Source: Actinopolyspora alba (GTDB lineage Bacteria; Actinomycetota; Actinomycetes; Mycobacteriales; Pseudonocardiaceae). Taken from it: a DNA stretch of 64,000 nt. Below, one piece after another: positions 8,360 to 17,260 of this stretch. The stretch's first letter is position 1. Every line of letters starts with the position of its first letter. The stretch is from contig NZ_FOMZ01000014.1 in assembly GCF_900112765.1 (NCBI RefSeq), positions 62,001 to 126,000 on the forward strand, read 5' to 3'. A program made the position numbers and the translations under genes. The notes beneath the pieces were generated by a model. That model did no database searches. It had not been told where the DNA came from and saw only the letters and a program-made list of their open reading frames with translations.

Positions 8360-8763
8360 TCGGTCACCGTGGGCGGTTCGGTGAGGAACGGCCGCACTTC
8401 GAGCCACTCGTGGATCGGCTCGCCGCCGACCCCGGGAGCCGCCGACAGCTCGCCGGCCAGCTCGACCGCGCGATCCCAGGACTCCACGTCGATGACCATC
8501 CACCCCGCGATGAGGTCCTTCGTCTCGGCGAACGGACCGTCGGTCACCGGCGGTCGTCCCGCACCGTCGTATCGCACGAAGGTTCCCCCGGGCGTCAGGG
8601 CCTGCGAGTCCACGAACTCGCCGTTCTCCTCCAGGCGGGTCGCGAAGTCCTTCATGTACTGGATGTGCGCGTCGACCTCCTCCGGATTCCACTGATCCAT
8701 CGGTGGGTGGTCCGTAACCGATTCCGGGCCACCTCGGTAGTGCTTGAGCAGCAGATACTTCAC
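8356..8763 (-). CDS. DGPF (YCII-related) domain protein, ECF42 partner
   Basis: Encodes 135 residues. MKYLLLKHYRGG at the start and the motif VTDGPFAETKDLIAGWMVID identify the YCII-related DGPF family. These small ferredoxin-like proteins are the conserved genomic partners and usual targets of ECF42 sigma factors. Their biochemical role is not established. The GTG start is preceded by GAAGGAG seven bases away, and the gene overlaps the sigma factor by four bases. Confidence 0.9.
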   Translation of the reverse strand: MKYLLLKHYRGGPESVTDHPPMDQWNPEEVDAHIQYMKDFATRLEENGEFVDSQALTPGGTFVRYDGAGRPPVTDGPFAETKDLIAGWMVIDVESWDRAVELAGELSAAPGVGGEPIHEWLEVRPFLTEPPTVTE

Positions 8764-8851
8764 GATGAGCTCCTTCTCCGTCGGACGACCGGTTGCTCCG
8801 ATCGTGCCCCGGGGACGGAGCCGACGCGCCGTTCTCGACACCGTCGCGCGT

Positions 8852-8869
8852 CGATTTCTCGCGAAATCG
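8852..8869. repeat. 18-bp hairpin repeat, copy 1
   Basis: Reads CGATTTCTCGCGAAATCG, the reverse complement of the form seen elsewhere. Seven-base arms flank a four-base centre. It lies 88 bp upstream of the DGPF gene start and 29 bp past the end of the GNAT gene, both read leftward. Confidence 0.8.
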
Positions 8870-8898
8870 TCGCCCAGGGGAACCGAACCGGAGACCCG

Positions 8899-9387
8899 TT
8901 AAAGCGCGCGGTGCATGATGTGGAGCCCGACGAAGCCCTTCTCGGGGTGCTCGAAGGCCTCCGGCACCGTTGCCAGGATCTCGAATCCCAGGGAACGCCA
9001 CAGCGCCACCGCGCCGGTGTTGGTCTCCACCACCGCGTTGAACTGCATCGCCGAGTAGCCGTCGGCGCGGGCCTGCTCGACCACGTGCTCGCCCAGCGCG
9101 CGGCCGTAACCGCGTCCGGCGTGCGCCGGGTCGACCATGAATCCCGCGTTGGCCACGTGCGCGCCCGGCCCGGCGTGGTTGGGATGGGTCTCGGCGGTTC
9201 CGACCACGGAGCCCTCGTGGTCGATGGCCACCACGGTCCGCCCCGGCGGCAGTCGCATCCACCCCGCGCGAGCGCTCGGTTCGTTGGTGTCCCGCTCCCA
9301 GCAGAAGGTCTCGCCCGCCGAGACTATGTCACGCATGAACCGCCAGATCGCGGGCCAGTCGTCGGCCGTCGCCTCCCTGATACGCAC
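8899..9387 (-). CDS. GNAT family N-acetyltransferase
   Basis: Encodes 162 residues with a full GNAT fold. IREATADDWPAIWRFM opens the domain, GFMVDPAHAGRGYGRALGEHVVEQA is the acetyl-CoA binding motif A, and NTGAVALWRSLGFEILATVPEAF is the C-terminal motif. It resembles phosphinothricin or L-amino-acid acetyltransferase-like proteins, but the substrate is unknown. No clear Shine-Dalgarno decides between GTG at 9387 and an in-frame GTG five codons upstream. Confidence 0.85.
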   Translation of the reverse strand: MRIREATADDWPAIWRFMRDIVSAGETFCWERDTNEPSARAGWMRLPPGRTVVAIDHEGSVVGTAETHPNHAGPGAHVANAGFMVDPAHAGRGYGRALGEHVVEQARADGYSAMQFNAVVETNTGAVALWRSLGFEILATVPEAFEHPEKGFVGLHIMHRAL

Positions 9388-9471
9388 GTCACCAGCATCC
9401 ACGACCGATCGGCCGGGAAGCAATCGAGGGGACCTCCGATCGAGCGGCACCGCCGGATCCCGAGCGACCTC

Positions 9472-10143
9472 TCACGCGGACAGCTCGGTGAGCACCCCGG
9501 GCAGCTCGTCGATGCGTTCCAGTCGCCGTTCGGCCAGTCGCAACGCGTCCCCGGCGGGCGGGAAGTGCGGATTCGGCACGGCGACCACGGTGGCACCGGA
9601 AGCCGCGGCCGAGCGCAGCCCGTTGGAGGAATCCTCCACCGCCACGCAACGGCGCGCGTCCACCCCCAGCTCGTCGGCCGCGCGCAGGTAGACGTCCGGG
9701 GCGGGCTTGCCCGCTCCCACCTGCTCGCTGGAGACGGTGCGGCGCACCACGTCCGTGAGTCCACCGGTTTCCAGGAACGCACCGATGATGCGCGGCGGGG
9801 CGGAACTGGCGATGGCGACCGGATACCGCTCGGCCACGGTCCGAACCGTCTCGACGGCTCCCGGCAGCGTCGGTGGCTCCGTGGCGTAGTGCTCGGCCAT
9901 CCGGTCGATGACCGTCTCGGCCGCCTCTTCGGGCGACAGCCGAACCCCCAGTCCGGTGACGAGGTACTCGGCCCATTCCGGAGTGCTCATCCCCATCATG
10001 CGTTCACTCGCACCATCGGCCCACCGGCCGCCGTGCCGCTCGGTGACCTCGCGCCGTATGCGGTCCCAGAGGTGCTCGGAATCGACCAGCACACCGTCGA
10101 GATCGAACAACACCGCGGCCACGCCATCGCTACCGTCGCACAC
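9472..10143 (-). CDS. HAD-superfamily hydrolase, beta-phosphoglucomutase-like
   Basis: Encodes 223 residues. The motif I nucleophile is FDLDGVLVDSE, motif II is IASSAPP, motif III Lys is in VGAGKPAPDVYL, and motif IV is CVAVEDSSNG. The helical cap between motifs I and II is the subfamily I type found in beta-phosphoglucomutase and phosphoglycolate/2-deoxyglucose-6-phosphate phosphatases. The likely reaction is phosphate hydrolysis or transfer on a small sugar phosphate. The start is either GTG 10143 or the in-frame GTG at 10122; no strong ribosome site is seen. Confidence 0.87.
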   Translation of the reverse strand: MCDGSDGVAAVLFDLDGVLVDSEHLWDRIRREVTERHGGRWADGASERMMGMSTPEWAEYLVTGLGVRLSPEEAAETVIDRMAEHYATEPPTLPGAVETVRTVAERYPVAIASSAPPRIIGAFLETGGLTDVVRRTVSSEQVGAGKPAPDVYLRAADELGVDARRCVAVEDSSNGLRSAAASGATVVAVPNPHFPPAGDALRLAERRLERIDELPGVLTELSA

Positions 10144-10224
10144 GCCGTCGATGGTATGGCCCGGACCGAGTTCCCGGCTCGCGCGGTGAGCTTGCTCATG
10201 TCGGGTGGGCAGCCCACGAGGAAA

Positions 10225-10244
10225 AAGTTAGCATTTCTAACGAA
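10225..10244. promoter_or_regulatory. AT-rich palindromic operator upstream of the MFS gene
   Basis: An isolated AT-rich patch in GC-rich DNA contains GTTAG-CATTT-CTAAC (10228-10242). It lies about 30 bp before the MFS start and just upstream of AAGAGGAG. It is also about 85 bp upstream of the divergent HAD gene. The layout fits a repressor site of MarR or TetR kind, but no regulator gene is adjacent. Confidence 0.45.
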
Positions 10245-10274
10245 ATACTTCGTCCACAAGAGGAGCGCGCGTCC

Positions 10275-11498
10275 ATGAGCGGGTCCGAAGCCACCCGATT
10301 GCGCGAGGTGTTCAAGGGACAGCCCAAGGCCGTCTGGATCACCGCGTTCGCGGCCGTGATCGCCTTCATGGGAATCGGCCTCGTCGATCCGATCCTGCGT
10401 TCCATAGCCGAAGCACTCGACGCGGGCCCGGAGCAGGTGACCCTGCTGTTCTCGTCCTACCTGGGGGTCCAGGTGGTGGCCATGCTGATCACCGGCGCGT
10501 TCAGCGCGCGGTTCGGCGCCAAGCGCACAGTGGTCACCGGGCTGGTGCTGATCGTGCTGGCCACCCTGGCCTGCGCGCTGGCCGGTACGGTCGTACAACT
10601 GGTGGCGCTGCGGGCGGTCTGGGGCCTGGGCAACGCCCTGTTCATCGCCACGGCGCTCTCGGTGATCGTCGGCGCGGCCAGCGGCGGGCAGCGGGCCGCG
10701 ATCCTGCTCTACGAGGCCGCGCTCGGCATCGGCCTGTCCACCGGTCCACTGCTCGGCGCGCTGCTCGGGAACATCTCCTGGCGGGGACCGTTCGCCGGAA
10801 CCGCCGTGCTGATGACCATCGCGCTGATCCTGGCCGTGGGCTTCCTGCCCTCCGACACCGGTAAGCGCGGTGCGCCGGTCAGGGTGCTCGACCCGCTTCG
10901 TGCCCTGCGGCACGGCGCGCTGCTGCGCACCTCGGTGGGCTCCGCGCTGTACACCGCGGCCTTCTTCACCGTGCTGGCGTGGTCCCCGTTCGTGCTGGAG
11001 TACGGCGCGATCGCCGTGGGGACGGTGTTCTTCGGCTGGGGTGTGTGCGTGGCGTTCGCCGGTGTCACGCTGGCCCCGAAACTCGCCGACAGGTTCGGCG
11101 AACTGGGCGGCACGGTACTGGCCGTGCTGCTGTACGCGGTACTGCTGCTGATCATGACCATCGACAGCAAGGCCGTGCTGATCGCGGGCATCGTGGTCAG
11201 CGGTCTGGTGTCGGGACTGCTCAACACGCTGTTCACGGGCAGCGCCATGAGCGTCAGCGAGGCTCCCCGCCCGGTGGCCAGCGCGGGGTACAACTTCTGC
11301 CGCTGGCTCGGCGGGGCGCTGGCCGCGACGCTGGTCAGTCACATCGCCACCTGGCTGGACTGGCCGAGGGCGCCGTTCGCGGCGGGGGCGGTGGCCTGTC
11401 TGATCGCGGCCGGGCTGCTCGCGGTGGGGCTGCGCTCGCGCGGTACCGATCCGCACCGGCTGCCGGAGGAGGCAGCGGTGGTCGGTGAGGAGTTCTGA
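10275..11498 (+). CDS. Major facilitator superfamily efflux transporter
   Basis: Encodes 407 residues with about 12 hydrophobic segments. The loop 2-3 signature is GAFSARFGAKRTVVTG, and the second half starts with LRTSVGSALYTAAFFTVLAWSPF. It resembles the ACDE/multidrug group of MFS exporters that includes Bacillus YmfD-like carriers. The substrate is unknown. ATG follows AGAGGAG. A palindromic site lies in the promoter region, so inducible expression is likely. Confidence 0.88.
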   Translation: MSGSEATRLREVFKGQPKAVWITAFAAVIAFMGIGLVDPILRSIAEALDAGPEQVTLLFSSYLGVQVVAMLITGAFSARFGAKRTVVTGLVLIVLATLACALAGTVVQLVALRAVWGLGNALFIATALSVIVGAASGGQRAAILLYEAALGIGLSTGPLLGALLGNISWRGPFAGTAVLMTIALILAVGFLPSDTGKRGAPVRVLDPLRALRHGALLRTSVGSALYTAAFFTVLAWSPFVLEYGAIAVGTVFFGWGVCVAFAGVTLAPKLADRFGELGGTVLAVLLYAVLLLIMTIDSKAVLIAGIVVSGLVSGLLNTLFTGSAMSVSEAPRPVASAGYNFCRWLGGALAATLVSHIATWLDWPRAPFAAGAVACLIAAGLLAVGLRSRGTDPHRLPEEAAVVGEEF

Positions 11499-11859
11499 TC
11501 ACACCCGAGCAGTGGTGACCGGACGGCCCGACAACTCCCTCGGAGTCCACAACGGAGTTCGGCAGCGCATCCGACTCCGTCCTTTCGGCACTCCGGGACT
11601 ACCGACACTCCGGGACTATCGGCGGATCGGGGGTGTCGTAGCACACACCGAACGGGAACAGCGGCGAAAGTGGAAACGCTCGGTCGTCATCGTGCTGTCC
11701 GGCATCCGATCGTGGGATAACGATTTCACCGTTGCGCAGCAGCCGGATTCGACTCACCGTCACGAATTTCCCTGCCGTTCACGTTCAGTCAGCTGAGACA
11801 TCGCCTGCCGCGCATAGTGTCGGCACGTCCCACTGACAAAAGCTGTGGAAAGGCAGGAA

Positions 11860-13968
11860 ATGTCCGCCAACTCAGCCGAACCACGCGTGCTCTCGCTACC
11901 GCTGCTGGACCACCACTCCGCCAGCCGCTCCGCGGTGACCTGCGAATACCGCTGCGGTAACGCCTGCGCGCACGACGCGCCGAACGAATCGGACAACAGC
12001 TACTTCGGCGACCTGGTACGACGGGTCGTGAACAGACGAGGCGCGCTGCGCGCCGGCGCGGTGCTGTCCGTGGCGGCGGGGGCGACCGCCACGGCCGTGG
12101 GCACGGCAGCGGCGAATCCCGGCCGGGGGAACGGCCGCGGGAACGGTCACGGTCACGGGAACGACTCGGGTGGCGCGGCCGTCGGAACCGACTTCGATCC
12201 GGTACCGCCGAACACCCAGGACAGGGTGGTCATACCCGAGGGCTACGAGCAGCAGGTGGTCATCCGGTGGGGAGACCCGGTACTGCACTCGGCCCCCGAA
12301 TTCGACTTCTGGAACCAGACGCCCGAGGCCCAGCAGGCCCAGTTCGGCTACAACAACGACTTCGCCGGGCTGATTCCGCTGGACCGGGCGGGAATTCACA
12401 ACCTGCTGGTGGTCAACCACGAGTACACCACCGAAACCCACATGTTCGCCGACTACGACCCGGACAACCCCACCGAGCAGCAGGTGCGGACCGCCTGGGC
12501 CGCGCACGGGATGTCCGTCCTGCTGGTCCGGCGCGACCCGGCGCGCGGCGGTCTCAGCCCGCTGCCGAGCTGGTACAGCAGGCGGATCACGCTGCGGACC
12601 GAGTTCGAGCTGCGTGGCCCCGCCGCCGGGAGCGAGCTGCTCAAGACCTCCGAGGACCCGAGCGGCACCCGGGTGCTGGGCACCCAGAACAACTGCGCCG
12701 GGGGCGTCACCCCGTGGGGGACGGTGCTCTCCGGTGAGGAGAACTTCCACCAGTACTTCGCGCACGCCGATCAGGTGAGCGACCCGGAGACCAGGGAGCG
12801 GATGCGCCGCTACGGGCTGGGTACCGGCAGCAGCACCCGCAAGTGGGAGCGCTTCGAGAAGCGCTGGGACGCGAGCAGGGAGCCGAACGAGTCCAACCGG
12901 TTCGGCTGGGTGGTCGAAGTGGATCCGCACGACCCGAACTCGACACCGGTGAAGCACACCGCGCTGGGACGCTTCAAGCACGAGGGCGCCACGATCCGCA
13001 CCACGGACGACGGCCGGGTAGTCGCCTACATGGGTGACGACGAGCGGTTCGACTACATCTACAAGTTCGTCTCCAGCGGCAGGATGAAGAACGGCCGCAG
13101 CGCCCACGCCCGCAGGCACAACATGTCGCTGCTGGACCACGGCACCCTGTACGTGGCGCGGTTCTCCGGCGACAGTCCCGCCTCGGAGATCGACGGCAGC
13201 GGCGAGCTGCCCTCCGACGGCGAGTTCGACGGCTCCGGTGAGTGGCTGCCGCTGGCCACGGGCGACACCTCGCACGTTCCCGGCTTCACGGCCGAGGAGG
13301 TCTACGTGTTCACCCGCCTCGCGGCCGACAAGGTGGGGGCGACCAAGATGGACCGCCCCGAGGACATCGAGCCGAATCCCTCCAACGGGCGGGTCTACTG
13401 CGCGCTGACCAACAACTCCAACCGAGGCGCGGCGGGGCACGCACCGGTCGACGAGATCAACCCTCGGATCGGCAACAAGCACGGTCACGTGCTGGAGATC
13501 CGCGAGAACCACGACGATCCGACGTCGACCGGCATGTCCTGGGGTCTGCTGCTGGTCTGCGGCAACCCCGAGGACTCGGACACCTACTTCGGCGGTTTCG
13601 ACAAGGATCAGGTGAGTCCGATCTCCTGCCCCGACAACGTGGCGTTCGACCGGCACGGCAACCTCTGGGTCTCCACGGACGGCAACGAGCTCGGCTCGCA
13701 CGACGGGCTGTTCGCCGTGCCGGTCACGGGACCGGAGCGGGGTCACGTCAAGCAGTTCCTGACGGTGCCCAACGGCGCCGAGACCTGCGGTCCGATCATC
13801 ACCGACGACATCGTGACCGTGTGCGTCCAGCACCCGGGCGACAACGGGTCCGGCCCGTCCGACCCCGGTTCGCACTGGCCGGACGGCGGTGACTCCCAGC
13901 CCCGTCCGTCGCTGGTCGCCGTGTGGCGCGACCACGGCCACCGCGTGGGCGAGATCGGACGCCGCTGA
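11860..13968 (+). CDS. PhoX-family (DUF839) secreted phosphatase
   Basis: Encodes 702 residues. After an unusual 45-residue leader containing three Cys, a twin-arginine signal (VNRRGALRAG followed by an Ala-rich stretch ending AAA) directs Tat export. The body is the DUF839/PhoX beta-propeller, with the conserved NNCAGGVTPWGTVLSGEENF, GRFKHEGATI and PEDIEPNP blocks. PhoX enzymes are calcium- and iron-dependent alkaline phosphatases releasing phosphate from organic esters. ATG at 11860 is preferred over GTG 11845 because AAGGCAGGAA lies directly before it. A perfect 15-bp hairpin follows the gene. Confidence 0.9.
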   Translation: MSANSAEPRVLSLPLLDHHSASRSAVTCEYRCGNACAHDAPNESDNSYFGDLVRRVVNRRGALRAGAVLSVAAGATATAVGTAAANPGRGNGRGNGHGHGNDSGGAAVGTDFDPVPPNTQDRVVIPEGYEQQVVIRWGDPVLHSAPEFDFWNQTPEAQQAQFGYNNDFAGLIPLDRAGIHNLLVVNHEYTTETHMFADYDPDNPTEQQVRTAWAAHGMSVLLVRRDPARGGLSPLPSWYSRRITLRTEFELRGPAAGSELLKTSEDPSGTRVLGTQNNCAGGVTPWGTVLSGEENFHQYFAHADQVSDPETRERMRRYGLGTGSSTRKWERFEKRWDASREPNESNRFGWVVEVDPHDPNSTPVKHTALGRFKHEGATIRTTDDGRVVAYMGDDERFDYIYKFVSSGRMKNGRSAHARRHNMSLLDHGTLYVARFSGDSPASEIDGSGELPSDGEFDGSGEWLPLATGDTSHVPGFTAEEVYVFTRLAADKVGATKMDRPEDIEPNPSNGRVYCALTNNSNRGAAGHAPVDEINPRIGNKHGHVLEIRENHDDPTSTGMSWGLLLVCGNPEDSDTYFGGFDKDQVSPISCPDNVAFDRHGNLWVSTDGNELGSHDGLFAVPVTGPERGHVKQFLTVPNGAETCGPIITDDIVTVCVQHPGDNGSGPSDPGSHWPDGGDSQPRPSLVAVWRDHGHRVGEIGRR

Positions 13969-14058
13969 GCCACCGCGGTGACCACGCCGACGCTTTTCGG
14001 CTCGCGCCGCCGCACTCCCCCGGAAGGCGCGAGTCAGGGAGCGGGAATGTGACAACCG

Positions 14059-14099
14059 CCCGGTCGTGTCGGGCCGAGAATTCCCCCGACACGACCGGG
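14059..14099 (+). terminator. Hairpin terminator after phoX-like gene
   Basis: A perfect 15-bp stem, CCCGGTCGTGTCGGG with its complement, has an 11-nt loop. It begins 91 bp after the stop codon. Confidence 0.75.
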
Positions 14100-14141
14100 G
14101 CGTACGGCGTCCACCGTGGTGGCGGCGCTACCGTAATCGAG

Positions 14142-14828
14142 ATGACTTCACGACCGACCGCACTGATCACGGGCGCTTCACGAGGTGTGGGAGCCGCGGT
14201 GGCACACCGGCTCTCCGAAACACACGACGTCCTGCTCGGTGGCCGCGACGAGGAAACCCTGCGAAAGCTCGCCGCGGAGCTGCCCGGCGCCAGCCCCTGG
14301 CCCGCCGAACTCACCGACTACGAGGGGATAGCGGCCGCGGCGGCCGGGATCGGGGAACTCGACGTGCTGGTGCACAGTGCGGGCATGATCGAGCTCGGTT
14401 CGGTCTCCGACACCGGGGTCGACTCGTGGCGACGCACCTTCGAGCTCAACCTGTTCGCCGTAACCGAGCTGACCAGGACACTGCTGCCGGCGCTGCGGGC
14501 TTCCGCCGGACACGTGGTGCTGATCAACTCCGGCGCGGGCATGGCCGCCAAACCGAACTGGGGCTCCTACGCCGCCAGCAAGTTCGCGCTGCGCGCCTAC
14601 GCGGACGTGCTGCGCGGCGAAGAGGCCACCAACGGAATCCGGGTGACCTCGGTGTTCCCCGGACGTGTCGCCACCGACATGCAGCGCGAGGTGCGCGAGT
14701 CCGAGGGCGGGGACTTCGAACCGGAGCGCTATCTGCGGCCGGAGTCGGTCGCCGACACGGTGGTCTCCAGCGTTCGGGCCGGATCGGACGCGCACATGAC
14801 GGAGATAGTGCTGCGGCCGGACGGCTGA
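14142..14828 (+). CDS. Short-chain dehydrogenase/reductase
   Basis: Encodes 228 residues. The nucleotide-binding motif is ITGASRGVGAA, the NAG equivalent is HSAGMIE, and the catalytic set is Ser (INSGAG), Tyr (SYAASKFAL) and Lys. This is a classical SDR using NAD(P)(H), although the short form lacks a long substrate-binding tail. The substrate is not predictable. The start is placed at the ATG before TSRPTALITGAS; the ribosome site is weak. It is convergent with the amidohydrolase gene. Confidence 0.88.
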   Translation: MTSRPTALITGASRGVGAAVAHRLSETHDVLLGGRDEETLRKLAAELPGASPWPAELTDYEGIAAAAAGIGELDVLVHSAGMIELGSVSDTGVDSWRRTFELNLFAVTELTRTLLPALRASAGHVVLINSGAGMAAKPNWGSYAASKFALRAYADVLRGEEATNGIRVTSVFPGRVATDMQREVRESEGGDFEPERYLRPESVADTVVSSVRAGSDAHMTEIVLRPDG

Positions 14829-14935
14829 CCGGCCCGAGTGCCCGGCGGATTCGGCCGGTGGCGAGTACCGGCACGACGGAACCGAAGATCAGCGCTGTGA
14901 AGCGCCGCATCCGGGCGGGAGTCAACCGGGTGTGC

Positions 14936-16267
14936 TCAGCTCTCGATTCGACGTGCCGCCGCACGTGCGGACTGCAACACCGAGTCCCGTTCCACCCGAG
15001 TGGGTTCCCCAGCACGCAGCACGTGCTCACCGGCCACCCAGACATCGCGCACGCGGTCGGCTCCCGCCGCCCACACCAGATTGGACAGGATGCGTTCGTC
15101 CGTGGTGTCGGCACCGCGCACGAAAGCCGGGGTGTCCAGGTCCAGCTGGACGACATCGGCCCAACGGCCGCGTTCCAGCACCCCGATGTCGGTACGGTGC
15201 AGGGCCTGGGCACCGCCCCTGGTGGCGGCGAGCAGCAGGTCCGCCGCACCGACCGCGTTGGCATCGCCCTCCCGCAGCCGGGCGAGCATACCGGCGAGCT
15301 GGACCTCCTCCCGGAGATCGACGTCGTCGTTGCTGGACGGGCCGTCGGTGCCGAGCCCGACCGGGACCCCGGCCCGCAGCAGATCGACGAACCGGGCCGT
15401 GCCGGAGGCGAGTTTCGCGTTGGAACCGGGGCAGTGGGCCACGCCCGCGCCGTGCTCGGCGAGGGTGGCGATGTCGGTGTCGTCGAGATGCACCCCGTGG
15501 GCGGCCAGGAAACGCCCATCCAGCACCCCGAGCTCGGCGAGCATGCGCGGCACGGAACCGTGGGCACGTCGCTGTTCGACGTCCTCGTCTGCGGCTTCGG
15601 CCACGTGGGTGTGCACCAGCGCGCCGCGTTCGCGTGCCTGTTCGCCGATCAGCCGCAGGGCCTCCGGTGGGAGGGTGTAGGCGGAGTGCGGACCGTAGGC
15701 GAGCTCCACGCGCTCGCCCGGACCGAAGCGCAGCCCGTCACTGTCGATCCAGCGGCTGACCCCGTCCATCATGCCCTGCCAACCACCCAGGTCACCGAGA
15801 TCAGGAGTGTCGATCACGGCGGAGGCGATCACCGCGCGCGACCCCACTTCGAGCACCGCCTCGGCGACGGCTTCCGGCGCGAAGTACATCTCCGCGCTGG
15901 TGGTCACTCCCGCGCTGAGCATCTCCAGGCTGCCGAGCCGCATGCCGTCCCTGATGTCCGAGGCCCGCAGTCGGGACTCGGCCGGCCAGACCGCTTCCCG
16001 CAACCAGCGGAGCAGCGGCAGCTCACCTCCGATGCCCCGCAACAGGGTCATGGGCGTGTGCGCGTGGGAGTTGACCATTCCCGGCAGCAACAGCCCGGGA
16101 CAGTCCTGCACCACGGTGTTCGGGTCCGGTTCGGGAGCCGAGACACGCGGACCGCAATAGCCCAGCCTGCCCTGCTCGTCGATATCCACGACAGCGTCGC
16201 GCGAGACCGAACAGGTCTCGTCGCAGGGAAGCATCAGCGGGGCGCGCAGGCGTCGAGCGATCGGCAT
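14936..16267 (-). CDS. Amidohydrolase of the MTA/SAH deaminase - chlorohydrolase group
   Basis: Encodes 443 residues. Metal-binding motifs are PGMVNSHAHTPMTLLRG (HxH), VHTHVAEA, AAHGVHLDDTDI and LGTDGPSSNDDVDL, all intact. The spacing and NSHAHTPMTLLRG resemble 5-methylthioadenosine/S-adenosylhomocysteine deaminase and related cytosine/guanine deaminases. The product is a cytoplasmic metal-dependent deaminase, probably on a purine nucleoside or modified base. The ATG at 16267 (MPIARRLRAPLML) gives the right N-terminal beta-sandwich length; upstream codons lack family similarity. Confidence 0.87.
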   Translation of the reverse strand: MPIARRLRAPLMLPCDETCSVSRDAVVDIDEQGRLGYCGPRVSAPEPDPNTVVQDCPGLLLPGMVNSHAHTPMTLLRGIGGELPLLRWLREAVWPAESRLRASDIRDGMRLGSLEMLSAGVTTSAEMYFAPEAVAEAVLEVGSRAVIASAVIDTPDLGDLGGWQGMMDGVSRWIDSDGLRFGPGERVELAYGPHSAYTLPPEALRLIGEQARERGALVHTHVAEAADEDVEQRRAHGSVPRMLAELGVLDGRFLAAHGVHLDDTDIATLAEHGAGVAHCPGSNAKLASGTARFVDLLRAGVPVGLGTDGPSSNDDVDLREEVQLAGMLARLREGDANAVGAADLLLAATRGGAQALHRTDIGVLERGRWADVVQLDLDTPAFVRGADTTDERILSNLVWAAGADRVRDVWVAGEHVLRAGEPTRVERDSVLQSARAAARRIES

Positions 16268-16387
16268 GACCGCATTGTCCAACCGGCGAACTACGGGCCG
16301 GAAGCTGCCCGGCACGCAGGCCGATCGAGTTGACGGCCCCGGCTCCGGATCGCACACCACCTTCGTCACGAACGTTGTCCCACGCGG

Positions 16388-17071
16388 TCAAAAAGCCATC
16401 CAACTGTTGAACAGCGCGAAGGCGACGAGAAATCCACCGATAACGGTGTTTCCGAGCACCGTAGCGAGCACGGGACGACCGAGCGAGGTTCGGTCGTCAC
16501 CGCCGGGATCGATGATCGGACCGGATCGAGGCAGCCCCAGCAGAAATACAACCATACTGCCCACAATGAGTACCAATCCCACCGAAGCGGCCACAGGAAA
16601 CGGAACCGCGAATCCCGTGCCCCAGGAGTAATGCGGCTGCAGTATCGTGGCTACAGCCAACAGTGCGGGAAAGATCAACGGCGCACCGCGAGGGTCTCGA
16701 CGATACGCAAGAGCCAGCAGCGATGCGCTGATCACACAAGCCCCCACCGGAAGAAGAAAGGCCCAGCCGAGCTGGAGAACACTTCCGCCAACGGCACGAT
16801 GGAGCGCTCCCAACACGAGGAAAACACCCAGCAGAAAGCCGAGAAAAGAGCCGAAACAGCGCCCATAGGAAGGCAGTGGAATCAGGCGTTCATCGGAAGA
16901 GCACATTACAGCATACTTCCGCGGATCCCCGAATGTTTCACGTGGATCCTCAGCCGTGTCCTCGATATGGGTCTCGATCTCGGCAACCAACTCTCCGATT
17001 CTCTTCCCCTTGACACGTAGCTCGCGAGCAGCGGATGAGAATTCCCGGAGATAGCTGTCCGGTTCGATCAT
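16388..17071 (-). CDS. Membrane protein with N-terminal HAAS-like domain
   Basis: Encodes 227 residues. The first 55 resemble the HAAS/DUF1700 helical module (GELVAEIETHIEDTAEDPRETFGDP), followed by about five or six hydrophobic segments. Such proteins usually follow a PadR-type repressor gene and act as its membrane sensor. Here the ATG overlaps the end of an upstream reading frame (ATGA), yet only about 17 codons of that frame remain before the TnpB element begins. A PadR partner is therefore absent or destroyed. GC content is lower than in flanking core genes. The function is inferred from the domain only. Confidence 0.6.
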   Translation of the reverse strand: MIEPDSYLREFSSAARELRVKGKRIGELVAEIETHIEDTAEDPRETFGDPRKYAVMCSSDERLIPLPSYGRCFGSFLGFLLGVFLVLGALHRAVGGSVLQLGWAFLLPVGACVISASLLALAYRRDPRGAPLIFPALLAVATILQPHYSWGTGFAVPFPVAASVGLVLIVGSMVVFLLGLPRSGPIIDPGGDDRTSLGRPVLATVLGNTVIGGFLVAFALFNSWMAF

Positions 17072-17119
17072 TCCCCGCTCTCCGCCGTAGCTTCGTCGAG
17101 AAGTACTGTGGTGCGATTC

Positions 17120-17260
17120 TTGACTTCCTCCCTGCCCTGGGGGGCGGGGATTCCCATCGGGCTCGCGCCCGATAGTTCCTGCTTCACAGCCGACTGCCGA
17201 AGGGAGGAGACCCTTGCGGACTCACACCGGCTCCACAGGCTTCGCCGGACTATGGCCCGG
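17120..17260 (-). ncRNA. Predicted omega-RNA (reRNA) of TnpB
   Basis: On the tnpB strand, just after the stop codon, are ATCGGGC-GCGA-GCCCGAT (stem with GNRA tetraloop) and a second imperfect GC-rich hairpin ending GGGAGGAAGTCAA. TnpB omega-RNAs run through the right end of the element, and the guide is the flanking DNA. Here the guide would correspond to 17119 down to about 17100. The 5' end of the RNA cannot be fixed. Confidence 0.55.

Noticed and set aside
7211-9262. A single 683-residue protein covering the sigma factor and upstream DNA
   Set aside because: Only the last 382 residues match the ECF42 family. The upstream part lies over the DGPF and GNAT genes in another frame.
16934-16949. 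parS-like TGTTTCACGTGGATCC
   Set aside because: It matches parS in 13 of 16 bases, but the right arm is broken and it lies inside the HAAS protein gene, with no par genes nearby.
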